In this document: in pieces, positions 43,980 through 55,195 of the stretch
Layout of the letters: each line of letters opens with the position of its first letter
Numbering within the stretch: position 1 is the stretch's first letter
Assembly: GCA_033439765.1 (NCBI GenBank)
Contig: JAULSN010000003.1
Span: forward strand, 6,138,001-6,202,000
Source of the DNA: Lasiosphaeria ovina
Lineage: Eukaryota; Ascomycota; Sordariomycetes; Sordariales; Lasiosphaeriaceae
Direction: 5' to 3'
Length of the DNA: 64,000 bases
Position numbers and translations under genes: made by a program
Notes under the pieces: generated by a model
Database searches by the model: none
What the model was told of the DNA's origin: nothing
What the model saw: only the letters and a program-made list of their open reading frames with translations

Positions 43980-45301
43980 TTTGAGAAGGTTACCCAAGAA
44001 TATTCGGCGGGCTCAGGCCGTGTGCGACAGCGTGGTTCGGATGTGCGAGTTGTTCGAGCAATCCATGGTTCCTGAACCAGCAGGCCGACTGGTTAAGGGA
44101 CCCGGCCTCCACTGCTACAGTGGTAGCCGTCCCGCTGTAGCCTCGCTGGGTAACCAACCGGCGCCTTACAGATAGCGTCGTATTGTAGGCATTACTCCGT
44201 AACTCCCCGCTTCTCGCCAACTTGCCAAGCACCTCGGCATTCGGACCACACTTCCAAGAAGGGCAGGGGATGCCATATTAGTAAGTTTTCAAGAATAAGT
44301 TCACTTACTCTTATTGTAGTTAGCTATGATTTCATTGTAGAACTTTTTCCGCGTGTTTTTCTCCTGTAGTTTAACCATGTAGAAGTCTTCTCCTCACCTG
44401 GGTGGAAATTGACCACATGAATATTACCAGGTATTGAGTACCAATTCTTATATGGTGTAACGAATTGTAATGATGTGAAAGAAAAAAGTTCCTAGTCGTT
44501 GTGGCTGCGACAGGAAGTGGACATATATAAAGAAACAAAATGAATACAGAATTCTCTACACCCAAAAAAGGTCCATTCGATTCTTGGAATTAGATATTGA
44601 CTGGTCGTAAGAAGCAACAGCTATGCGAGATAAAGCCATTTATTTCAGGATGAAATCATTGACCTCTTGTTTACTTCAAGCAGCACTACTTGCTTGCAGT
44701 TGCCACTTTCCATAGCCCGAGTCATGTTCCGTGATATTAGTTAAAATACCGAGGTCTACTTTTATATAAGATAAGGGAGCTCTACTATGGGCCTACGTTG
44801 ATGGCCAGAAATACCTAACTCGCTTCGAAAACGAGTCAGATAGGTCAGCAGCCTGACTTAGCTCACCTCCAACGGATAAACAATCCAAGCTGGGAGCTCG
44901 AGGTTGACAATGTGCCACGTGGCGCCGAGCGTATGTTTGATAAGCCAATGGTCGTGAGAGTCTCTCTCAAACTTTCAAGAATACACTTCGACCGTAATGG
45001 TACCAGAAAACTGGAACGCTTGAACGAGTGAATTAATGAGTCTCGAGAAAGGATGCCCGGGCAGCGGCTCGTATACTTCGTACTACCTCATTGCCTAACA
45101 AGTACGTTGTGGACTGAGAAAGAAGCCAAGCCTGTCACTACATTGCTCTCTACCCTATGTCAGGCCGCCAAATAAGACCCGCTCACCTCCACGAAATAAA
45201 ATACATGCATTCATGTTAGCTAATTAGATCCCAGACCCAGACAGACCCCTACTCCGTATCGTCGTTCAGACACCTCATTAATCACCATGGACTCATGGAG
45301 G
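43980..45301. other. Intergenic, AT-rich
   Basis: About 1.3 kb, AT-rich over 44270-44800, no gene seen. Confidence 0.5.
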
Positions 45302-46024
45302 TCACAACGCCAGAGCCACGGCAGCCATCCCCAGCAAGGCACCGACAGCACTCATCACGCTCGTGGGAACAGCGGCTGCCGCGGCATTGGTAGTCGCTGG
45401 CGCGCCTGCTGAAGTGGAAGACGACGAGGACGACGACGAGGCAGTGGTCGCGGGCAGGGTTGCTGTCGAGGATACCGTCTCGGTTTTCGTGCCTGCTGCC
45501 GGGCGACTAGTAGAACCGGAACTTTCGGGGCCGAGTGAGGTGACTGTGAAGAGCGATGACGAGTTGCCGCTTGCGATGCTGCTGAGCGACAAGCTCGTTT
45601 GGGCCGTGGTGGTGGTGGTGGTGCTGTGGTCGCTGTGGCTGACGGAGTTGGATGTGGTGGAGGCCGAGGTGGTCGATGTGGCTGCCAGGCAGGTGCTGTC
45701 GTCGTCATCTTCGTCGTCGTCATCATCGTGATCGTTATCGTCATGATCGGTACGGATGCGGTGGTGGTTGTTGTTGTTGTTGTCGTTGTCGCCCCCGCCG
45801 CGGCTGTGGTGATGGCTGTCGCAATGCCGGATGCTGCTCGTCACCGCCGGCCCTGTCGTTGTTGGGGTTGTCGCTGTCGTTGTGGTCGGCTTTAGGGAAG
45901 TGGTCGTCGGGACCGCGGTGCACCTGTCGTCTCCGGCTTCGCACGCCGGCCCGTGTATCGACTCGCGCGAAGTCGCGGCTACGAGTGCAGCCAGCCCTAG
46001 CAGCACGACTGATGATGCCCTCAT
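45302..46024 (-). CDS. GPI-type Ser/Thr-rich wall protein with Asp/His/Asn-rich insert
   Basis: 240 residues, no intron. A signal peptide (MRASSVVLLGLAALVAATS) and a C-terminal hydrophobic tail (SVMSAVGALLGMAAVALAL) preceded by small residues (GAPATTNAAA) suggest GPI anchoring at the surface. The body is Ser/Thr-rich and probably O-mannosylated. Residues ~68-110 are unusual: HCDSHHHS, then a DNDNNNNNHH run and a long Asp/Glu run ending in STC, which could bind divalent metals. No conserved catalytic domain, so structural or metal-sequestering roles are guesses. The reading frame is clean despite the low complexity. Confidence 0.75.
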   Translation of the reverse strand: MRASSVVLLGLAALVAATSRESIHGPACEAGDDRCTAVPTTTSLKPTTTTATTPTTTGPAVTSSIRHCDSHHHSRGGGDNDNNNNNHHRIRTDHDDNDHDDDDDEDDDDSTCLAATSTTSASTTSNSVSHSDHSTTTTTTAQTSLSLSSIASGNSSSLFTVTSLGPESSGSTSRPAAGTKTETVSSTATLPATTASSSSSSSSTSAGAPATTNAAAAAVPTSVMSAVGALLGMAAVALAL

Positions 46025-48503
46025 ATTTTCTTTCCTTTGCGTGTGCGACAGAGAAAGTTTTGTGTGTAATTAGGTGCGCGCGTAATGATATGTCTGTTCA
46101 ATTGCCAATAAGAGTTGTCGAGTCTTTGAGATGAAGTTGGCAGGGACTGAACACAAAAAAGCAACACAACAGGTGTGAGGATGGCGAAGTCTTTATGTTC
46201 CGCATCCTTCACGCTCAGGTACACCATGCATGCCTCGAGTCCGAGATGAAGATAAGCACTTTATTTAGTTTTTCCCTGGCCAACGACCTTTGTGCTAGCT
46301 TGAGGCACGGGCTGGATGGGATCTGAGGTCGATAATTGGCACAGGTCGGACAGGAGGTGGCACAGGGCGGGAGCCTGCTCGGTTGTGGCTTCCACGGCAC
46401 GGACGCGGGCATAGCGCTGGTTTGCGAGTATGTCGTGACTACGGAGTGCCGCGTGCCTCCGCGCCTCGCTGTCGACGCAAGCGCTCGCTCCATGACCCAT
46501 GTGGGAGAGCCGCCGCCGCCGACGAGCGACTGGATGCGCATGGCAGGATTAGCCGGCAGTCTGGATCTCAGAGTCTGGGCTAGTCGACGCTAGTGAAGCT
46601 GACAGATGCGTTTGTCAAGGTGTCGCCCCAGCATTTGAAGGAGTGCCAAGACGGCACTTTGGGGAATGGCACGTGTTGGTTCGTGCCTCCGCCACAACCA
46701 CTGGGGACCAGCTGCGGCTGCCGTTGAAATACGAGTTGCTAGGACGCACACAACTGGTTTTCTGCATGTCGGCACTGCATGCTGCTATCCCGCTCTTGGT
46801 CAAGATTATTTGAATGCAGGGACTTTGTCCACGTCACCTTAAATCTTGAGCAAATCTAACTGATGAGTCGGCAGCCGAATACCTATTCTAGGCATTCAGT
46901 ACGCGTAGCACTGATAGCAGCGTGTTTCAGGTCGAAGCACGAGACTATGTGCTTGCGTAAACCCTGCGTCGAGCTGAAAAGCAGCTATTGAAGATATATC
47001 GATTGGTAATACGAATACCGGCAGGTGCAACACGAGGCCTAATATGGCGGAATTAAGACCGTGCTGCGATGGCTGCTGCTTCCCGCCCTGCTCGATTTAT
47101 TCTCGTATTTCTCATGGCTATGGTATTTTGGAGGTTTGAGGGAAGGCACCTCACGTGTCGGCTATCCAAAGCATAAATCAGGAAATGCGTGTGAATTATT
47201 ATCGGGTAGCCTCTGACGGTATCTCGTCAACCCGAAGAAGCCATATGAATCAGGTCAGATACGTTCTAGATACGTAAGGGGGCTTGAGTTAATTAGCAAG
47301 AGCGCTAATTAAGAAACCAGGAACGGAGTACGGAGTTATTGATTAGGACAAAGCTAATTAACTAGTAGAATATTTGCGTGTCGTTGGGTGTCTGGAAATT
47401 CTAGAAACTCCAGGAACTTGCCATGAGGGAAGGAATGGCGGCGTATCAGCAGAGTCAAATGATATCAGGAGCGAAGGTGGGAGTTAACGTGGGGTTTACC
47501 CCGGGTCCGAGTTGTTCCGGAAAGCCCCTGCTCTCTGGAAACGTTTATATCATGGAACGCTCGCTGGGGCCGAATTTGCCCCTTTTGTCCTAATTCGGCA
47601 ACTATGCAGTTCTCGTGAGATTTGGATCGAGATCTAGTCAGGCATCTTGGTCCGCCAATTTTTTGTTGAGCGAACTGGGGATCCCCTTGAGGTCGAATAC
47701 TTTGGGGTCGTTTGCAAGTGATCTTCGTGTCAAAATCAGGGACTGCGGGCCTGCACGACAAAGGTGAGGCTGTCGATGACAAGGTGAGTCGGGGATCGGC
47801 ACTCTGTGACACTTTGTTGTGGACCTTGGATCGGGGCGGGCTTTGCTGATCAGTCGTTGTGCTTACTTAGTAGGGGACCAACAAGGGCTCTTTCGTTGAT
47901 GGCTGCTCGCCCCGGCGCCCCCGGCAGTCGCTGTGCAATGGGTGCGTGGTGGGAAGGGTCTCTGCCGCATTCGCCAATCATTCTTACTTCCACCGCCCAG
48001 GGCGAGCCCCTTGCCATCCTAGAACTAGACCCGACATGACTTCACTGGAGTAGCACCTATGTGCTTCACCGGGCTAATCCATCAGCGACGTCGGCTTTGA
48101 TTGCACGCTGGGCACGACTTCCACGACTCGAAATGCCCAGATTCGTCTCCACGGCTCGGCCTCGGGTCATCTCGACGACAGCTGTGAATCAAAATATACA
48201 CTGGGACCGGAAGGAGACCCTGGTATAAGGCTTAGTGAGGTTGCACTTAGCGTAACGAGATTGATTCACACTCATGCACATCACCCTTCAAACTGCTGCA
48301 GCGGGCTGAAAGCATCAACAACATGACGTTCCTGCATTAAGTTAGTCGTTTTTCTTTTTCTTTTTCTTCTCCTTTTCTCTTGTTTTCTGGCGCCGCTGGT
48401 ATTAATACCCCTCGGCAGTTCCCATCGACATGCTGTAGTCGAGTTCCTGCCGACCTAACGGCAGCTGGATCGAGAGACCGAGCCCCATTACAAGCGTATG
48501 GAA
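46025..48503. other. Long intergenic region
   Basis: About 2.5 kb. At 46261-46550 a minus frame (ACVDSEARRHAALRSHDILANQRYARVRAV..) is protein-like but short and without domain. No other gene supported. 47200-47400 is AT-rich. Confidence 0.4.
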
Positions 48504-50929
48504 GCAAGATCATACCTGCCGCTGCAGCCACGACAAAAGCAGGACGAGGATCCCGAGAGCCATCCCGACTTCCCCTTCCCGAGAGCCGGCCCGCTGCCGC
48601 CTGTGAGGAAGACCTAATCGGCGTGCGAGCCATGCAGGTCGAAGAAGACTAGAGTATGACGTGCCGACCTCGATCGAGTTTGAGCTTTGGATTTCATCGT
48701 GACACTAACGAGTATGTGTTATTCTGGGCAGTGCGATGGTCAGCGGCCGACATGCGCCAAGTGCAGACTAAACGGGCGACAGTGTTTGTACCTTGCAGCG
48801 CCCGGCATGACGCGTTACGCAGGCATGCGAGCTGAAAATGCGAGCTGAAGTTGCTCGTCTTAGAAGCGAGCTTGTATCGACCCGGACCGACGTGCCCGAC
48901 GCAGCGGCATCATCTATGCTTCCTGCCTCTGTTGCGAGCTTGGCTATTGCTGGCCCGTCGACGCCGTTCCAGCCGTCTAATGCCGAGCAGCACCATCCGA
49001 CCCGCCCGGCCAAGAGTCACAGCCCCTCGCGACATGTTCTTGCCCCACGCCCTGCGCTGCCTCGAGCTGATACTCCAGCACTGGCTGCGCTTGCAGCCTC
49101 CGCCACCGTGCCAGGGCCGTCTCTACTGGGCCCAAGAGTCATCGTTGGGTTTCTGCATGAGAGGCTAGACGAAGTGTCTTGTTTATTTTCGGGGCCACCT
49201 TGACGTGCTCTTCTTCACCAACGCAAATGCTGACGCTGCAGCCGTTCTGGATAGCATCAACCGCGCGCCCGAGCCATTGCTGAGGCCGCTGCTGTGCCAG
49301 CTCTGCGCGCTTGCTTCGGCGGGAATCGTCTTTTCTCGTCAGCAGTTCCCCATCGGAGCCCAAGACGACATCTGCCGGGTGGCTTGCATGTTTCTGGACG
49401 AGTGCACGGCGACAACACCGAGGACGGCTCTGCGGGTCTGCTGCCTGCTTGCCGCCAGCAATGTGGGCGCTCGGACTCAGGTGGCTCTGGCTCACGTCGA
49501 GAGGGGCCTTGGTCTGTCGCGGAGTTTGGGGCTGTTTGGCGACCGACGTCCCACCACGGCGCTGGCGGCCGAGTGGGGCGAGATGAAGCGTGTCTGGCGC
49601 TGTCTTGTTGCCATGAGAGTCTGGCTCGCGGCCGACGCTGGGCTGGGCTGGGCTTGGCTTTTGCGGACCTGGGCCCCGTCGATGTGCTCGTGTCGGGCGA
49701 GGACGAAGATTTGCAGCGCCTGAACGGAGGCGAGTATTTCCATCGAGAGATGGCCAGAATTGCTCTTTTGAAACAAAAGATATCTCGCAAGACGTGAGTC
49801 GGCAGGTCGACCGGAACCCATTTTAACACTTTGGCAGCATCTATCACCCTCACCAGCCCCACTAGGCTTCATTTGATGCCCACTACTTTGCACAGGGTGC
49901 GCAGACGTCGCATTACACGTCTCTGAGGGGGCTGCTTCTGGCCTGGTATGATGCCCTTCCTCCTCCTGATGCCCAGATATGTAGCATTGCTGGAACCCAA
50001 CCCCAGTCACCAGACCGATTCAAGCTCTACTGCCTGCACATTTCGCACCTGGGCGCAGTCTTGCTGCTCTTTCGCCGCCTCGTCCGCCGTTTCGGAGATG
50101 CCGAGATGCCGACAGCTGTCCTTAAGGAACTGACGGCCTGTCTCAACGATGGACTGCTGTCGGCTCGCCACTCGTCAAGATTTTGCTTGCTGTTAGAGAC
50201 GGAGCGGGGCTCGGTGAGACACTGTTGGGTTTCAGTGTTGGTTTCCCCTGGCCCTTGTTATTCCACTCGTAATCCGAGGCTCCCAATGAGATGGTAGACT
50301 GACCTTCGGTTTTTGTCGCACAGTTTCCATTCATACGTGGCCAGCTGCATCTTGTTCCATGTGTAATATCAGAAACTGCTGCTTGAGATGGTTGACACCG
50401 AGTGGTACGAGGACCAGGTCCTGATAACCCGCATGATAGAGTCGCACGCGACCTTCGGCACCGAGGCCGACGTGATTGGGTAGTCCTTCTGCCAGGTACT
50501 CCGGGCCTACCTTGACCTGCTCCAAGAGGCGGCGGCGGAGAGGGGCCTCGCGGGTGCCGACGCGGCCCCAAATCTGCCTGTGAGTGAGGCTCCCCGCGAC
50601 GCGACGGTGGGGGTGGTGGCGACAGACAGTACCTGCTTACGTCTGCCTCAGGCACATCACGGCACCACGTCGCCGCGCGGGAGCTGCTCGACCTCGTAAG
50701 GCGGCCACTCGGCGACGCGCGGGTGCGGCCCGAGAGCGTCGACCATCTCTTCCGCCACTCGCTCGTCAACCACGAGGAATGCAGCCTTGGCCTCCATTAC
50801 GACTGGCTGACCGAGTTCATGCTCGACGCGGGAGCGCCCGACGTCAGCGCCGGTGCCCAAGCTGCTGACACCAGTCCCGAACTTAAAACCTTGTTGGGCA
50901 TGTCCGGTATTATTCTTGGGCTGCGATAG
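48504..50929 (+). pseudogene. Broken Zn2Cys6 transcription factor gene
   Basis: Segments of one fungal regulator lie in order but in changing frames. An upstream exon ends at ACEEDLIGVRAMQ (about 48634), then an intron ending GGGCAG at 48731, then CDGQRPTCAKCRLNGRQC. A 13-bp tandem duplication at 48826-48851 shifts the frame just before the coiled-coil MRAEVARLRSEL. A second shift lies near 49175 (before YFRGHLDVLFFTNANAD), a third near 49655 (before ADLGPVDVLVSGEDEDLQ). The part beyond 49893 holds LYCLHISHLGAVLLLFRRLV and later stops, including TAG in VIG*SFCQ (probably from TGG). The middle part is a typical fungal-specific regulatory domain (PLLCQLCALASAGIVFSR, EMKRVWRCLVAMRVWLA). The gene cannot make a full protein. 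Confidence 0.7.
48826..48851 (+). repeat. 13-bp tandem duplication inside the regulator pseudogene
   Basis: ATGCGAGCTGAA(A/G) occurs twice, directly adjacent. Removing one copy would keep the finger and the coiled coil in one frame, so the duplication is the cause of the first frameshift. Confidence 0.8.
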
Positions 50930-51931
50930 ACAAGGTGACCAGGCCAACGGAGTGGGGGTCACACTTCCGGATTGCGTGGCCCCGCTTCTACTGACTTTGC
51001 CGCATCATGTGAGTGGTGGAGGCAGTTGAATTCCTAGGCACCTTGCTGCTTCTTACCCAGAAGTCAGTATCTGGGCATTCTTTTGCCTTTTGCATGAGTT
51101 GCTGGGCCCCCACTTCGTGATAGCTGGAGGTAATGAGAGGACGACGGACTGAAGTAGCTATATCTCCCTTAATCTTTAACACGAAATTGAGCCACCTGTC
51201 TATTTTTAGGTTGCTTTTAGGTAGAGATTAATAGTGGTTGGACGGATGGATAAAGGGGGTCCACGGAGTTAGTGGTTGGATAGATTGGAATGGGTTTATT
51301 TTGTTCATCATGGCCTTAGAGTGCCGCTCCTTGACCCATTTCTGTGCCAACTCGGGCTCAAAGATTCGTGATATTTCTCCGGCTCTCTCCTGACCGCCTT
51401 GTAAACCCAGGTATCCTTCAATCTCACTTTCCCTCAACCTACGGCCAGCTAATAGGTGTTACGGGAAGTTTTGAGGCGTGATGGCTGGATCTGACTGGTT
51501 CTCTCTCAGCGCCATGTTCCGATGGGAGGGCTATGGTTGAGGTTCTGCCCCTCTGCAACTAGATCCTGCATTTGATATTTGTGCACTTTTCAAAGTTCTG
51601 GATGATCCGAGCCGCAAGGACAGGCTATTCGAATGGCACGAAAGTGATGTGGCGAGCAAGTGATTAATCGTCGGAGGTATTGTCGAGGCACAGGTCGCAC
51701 GTTGCGGCTTCACCAAGCAGCATTAATATTTGGTAGTTCTGCAGTTTTGGAGTATAAAAACACAAGAGCTCAGAAACTGGACATCAATTGACTGTGCATC
51801 CCAGCTCCGCCATTTCTCCCCAAGTCACGTTCTTTCTGTTGTCAACATTTTCCGCTTCTAACAAGACCTCGAGTCCTGCCAGAACAACATTTCCAAGGCT
51901 CGCAATTGCAGGTTCCCGCAACGCCCCTATC
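50930..51931. other. Intergenic, promoter of the bZIP gene
   Basis: No gene seen. A TTG at 51788 extends the bZIP frame upstream but there is no ATG before 51932. A TATAAAA element lies at about 51754. Confidence 0.5.
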
Positions 51932-52456
51932 ATGGAGCCAGATCCGGGTGAACCTTCATGGCAATACCCGGCTACTTCTGACGATCCGGCATCGTTGCCG
52001 TCTGCCAGTCAACCTGGGCCCCTGCCAGCCACCATGTGGTATTACGACGTTGCGGCTCCCCAGCAGCCCTGGGCCTGGAGCACATACCAAGCCCCTTCCA
52101 ACGCCATGACGTATGCGCCATTCGACGGTTACACAGAGCCGAGTTCTGCACAGCCAATCTTTCAGTCCTCGCCGGCCCAATCAACAATCATCGCCGACCC
52201 TTATTCGGCATGGGCCAGCTCCTCTGCGTGGCCTCAGGCAAATACGGCCGACGACATTTTCTCGTCGGCTTTCGCCGGCTATCAAGACCAAAGGGCCGCC
52301 ATTGGCGTGAACCCGCAATTCAGCCCGAGTTTTGCGCCAGTCGCAGGCCCGTCGTCTTATAGCACTGACTCGGCGATAATCCCTCCCGACGCCACCAGTT
52401 ACTTGAGCGTCCAAGCCACGTCTCCTCTGGACGCGGCCTCGGGATGGGGCGACAGC

Positions 52457-52496
<40 letters not shown>

Positions 52497-52825
52497 GGAA
52501 CGAGCAGCCGAGCGCGGACAGCAGCTCCAAGGGCAAAGGGAAGCAGCCGGTTGACGCGCGCGAGCGCAACCGGCTGGCCGCAAGCAGGCAGCGGCAGCGG
52601 GATGGCGTCAGGGAGAGTGAGATCAAGCGCCAGGCGGTGGCGGTCACGGCGGAGCACGAGCGGCTCAGGGCCGAGAAGGCGCGCCTGGTCGGCGTTCGAC
52701 ACACGCTCACCTGCCAACTGGCGCGCCACAGGCCCGGCGACTGCAACTGCGAGCTGATTCACCGTTATGTCGCGGTCAAGGGGCTGCAGGACTACGAGAA
52801 GAAGACCCCGCCTCCCGCTGAGTGA
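51932..52825 (+). CDS. bZIP transcription factor
   Basis: Nuclear DNA-binding protein of 297 residues, no intron; start at MEPDPGEPSWQYPA. Residues ~1-175 are Pro/Ser/Ala/Tyr-rich and disordered, probably activating. A run of about 13 Ser is encoded by an AGC repeat at 52457-52496. The basic region (ARERNRLAASRQRQRDGVRE) has the NxxAAxR..R pattern at about residue 210. The following zipper (EIKRQAVAVTAEHERLRAEKARLVGVR) has weak leucine heptads. The C-terminus (CNCELIHRYVAVKGLQDY) has two Cys close together. Target genes unknown. Confidence 0.85.
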
Positions 52826-53513
52826 GCCATATTGGTGCAAGTGGCGACTGGACAATGGTGGATCTGGTGGCGAGGAGCTTGTGTTGGGAAAAGGGGGAGG
52901 TGGGGAAAGGGGTTTAGATTGGCAAAATATTTGTTCGTTTCGAGATCTGGTTGTCTTGGGCTGTTGGCGTTGGAATTAAAAGGCACGGATGGATTGGAAA
53001 GACATTGCACTGGAGTCACTGTGATATGGCGTTTTTTGGGTGGAGGAATTGTTACACGTGAAGTGGTTGGAGGCGGCTTGCATGACTGTGAACTGGTGGG
53101 TAAGGCAGGTAATTAGGCATGGAGTTAGTGAGTATTATCTAGCTGGCAATTAATGAGCGCGGTTTTTGATGCAACTCTAATACCGAAGAATTCTTGATCT
53201 GCTCTGCTCTCGAGTCATGTGCTACCTCCTTCGCGAGATAGGATGACGAAAGCAGAAGGATGATAGGTGGTGCCAACCTGGCACAGTGATTTCATCTGTT
53301 GCATCGTACGCATGTCACGCAAGGCAACTTCACTGCCTGCCTCGTTTTCTACCTTTTGTTCCCGCCACCAACGGTTCAAGTGTGCCCTGGCATTTCATAG
53401 ACCTCCCCTCTTTCCGATATTGCAGATCATTATTCCCGTCGAAGCACGCATCAGGTAATCAACTGCCATCCCTCGGCCGTCACATCCTCGGCATTGACCA
53501 GCGCCACAAAACC
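52826..53513. other. Intergenic, 5' region of the sialidase-like gene
   Basis: The downstream frame is open back to 53286 but has no ATG before 53514. Nothing else seen. Confidence 0.5.
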
Positions 53514-54605
53514 ATGGGGTGCACCCACAGCGCCAACGAGGAGGCCTCATCCGAGGACAAATGCCAAGTCGCGGCCGCCGAGCACTTCATCCACGACGCG
53601 CCGGGCACATACCCGCGCCTCTGCCGGCTGTCTGACGGCTCCGTCCTCTGCGGCTTCACGAGCTTCGAGCCAGATGGACAGCGGGTGCTGAGGATCGCAC
53701 GCAGCGTTGACGGCGCCCGGACATTTGCGCCGCAGGGTGAGGTGGCGCGCTCGTCTGGCGACTGCGACAACATATCCCTTCTCGAGCTGCCCGCCGACCG
53801 CGACTCGAGCGCCATCGTGCTAGCCGCATTCCGCAACCATGACCTCGACGCCCAGGGCAGCCCGACCTTCTTCCGCATCACAGTGTGCCAATCTGCCGAC
53901 GGTGGGCGCTCGTGGACGTTCCTGGCCCAGGCCTTTGAGAATTCTGCGCCGTTTGGTCTCTGGGAGCCGTTCCTACGCCGAAGCCGGCTCGGGCATGTGC
54001 AGTTGTTCTTCTCTCAAGAATTAGAAGCGGCGGACCAAGACACGATGCTCGTCGTCAGCCTGGACAGGGGTCGTACGTGGTCTGCTCCTGTGGCGGTAAC
54101 GGGTGCGGGCGAGCGGCTGCGCGACGGCATGGTGGGCGTTGCCTCAACACGCGACCGGAGCCGCGATGCGCTGGTCATGGTGTTAGAGACGACGCGCCGC
54201 GGCACCTTCTCGATCGAGTGTGTTGTGTCGTACGACGACGGAGCAACCTTTGGGTCGCGCCAGACGGTGTATGCGGCGAGTCCAGGACGTAATGCCGGTG
54301 CGCCGCAGATTGCGTCGTTCCCGGACGGGACGCTGGCCGTTGTTTTCATGACTGACGAGCGAGTTGAGGGGGTGCCAGACTGGCCGAGGAAGGCTGGTAT
54401 TTCTGCGGTATTTGGTGCTCCGCCTCGCGACGGGAACATAAAGTGGGGTCGGCAGCAGATCGTGAGCGAGATGGGAGGGTCATGGCCTGGAGTTGCGAGG
54501 GTTGGAGACGGCGCAGTGCTGGCAGCCTATGAGCACAACGGGAACGTCCACGGCCGTTTGCTCTTGTCGGCTCGGGGAGCGGGCAGTCTTTCGCACGGCC
54601 AATGA
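53514..54605 (+). CDS. Sialidase-like (BNR/Asp-box beta-propeller) protein
   Basis: 363 residues, no intron, six-bladed sialidase-superfamily propeller by motif. Asp-box repeats are visible: SVDGARTF (~65), SADGGRSWTF (~130), SLDRGRTWSAP (~185) and SYDDGATFGS (~245). FRIP-like sequence is replaced by TYPRLCRLSDGSVLCGF near the N-terminus, as in many fungal homologues; this part and the catalytic Arg set should be checked before calling it a true sialidase. No signal peptide. The first residues are MGCTHS: Gly2, Cys3 and Ser6 fit N-myristoylation plus palmitoylation, so a membrane-tethered cytosolic protein is possible. Confidence 0.85.
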   Translation: MGCTHSANEEASSEDKCQVAAAEHFIHDAPGTYPRLCRLSDGSVLCGFTSFEPDGQRVLRIARSVDGARTFAPQGEVARSSGDCDNISLLELPADRDSSAIVLAAFRNHDLDAQGSPTFFRITVCQSADGGRSWTFLAQAFENSAPFGLWEPFLRRSRLGHVQLFFSQELEAADQDTMLVVSLDRGRTWSAPVAVTGAGERLRDGMVGVASTRDRSRDALVMVLETTRRGTFSIECVVSYDDGATFGSRQTVYAASPGRNAGAPQIASFPDGTLAVVFMTDERVEGVPDWPRKAGISAVFGAPPRDGNIKWGRQQIVSEMGGSWPGVARVGDGAVLAAYEHNGNVHGRLLLSARGAGSLSHGQ

Positions 54606-55195
54606 TAGAAATGGGGGCTTTATCCCCTTTAGGGATGTCTTTACATGAGCCGGCTCTTCACGGGGACAAACATCACCTAAGAACTTCCGATATCAGCTAC
54701 TAAGCGTACCTAAGCATAGTTACGGATAGTCCGTCATATGATGATGTTCTTGGTCTCCGGTCTACCGACCGCTCACCGGTGGCCGGTACCGGTGGCCGGG
54801 TGAATTTTAAACATGGGTTGTTGCACGCTGTTTCCATTTCGTATTTGTAATGTAAGACTCACCATGATGGCAGTGGTGGACTCCATGACCCGAAACGGCT
54901 CGGCCGTTGACAAAGGTTGGGTTACATGCGGGAACTACAAAGTGGCCAAGGGGCTAACTTCCGCAGCCCTTCGGACAATCACATCACCACTGATCCCGAA
55001 AAGTCATGTGTGAAGTTTGAGCGCATTCTTTCTCGAGGAAATGTGCTCGTGGAGGACTGTTGGGGGTGGCGGTTCGGACAGAGCAGATTAGGATAAATAG
55101 CAGCTGCGCAGACGGTTGAACTGACACCACTGCTCGGGGGTTCAAGCCTCGCAACTCAGATCCATTCCTACAAAACAGCTTTCAACTCTGACACA
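54606..55195. other. Intergenic
   Basis: Contains a 12-bp direct repeat ACCGGTGGCCGG at about 54775-54799 (two adjacent copies with a T between). No gene seen. Confidence 0.5.

Noticed and set aside
46261..46550. Small minus-strand gene (ACVDSEARRHAALRS..)
   Set aside because: Protein-like but short, without domain, start or partner exon; noted in the intergenic entry only.
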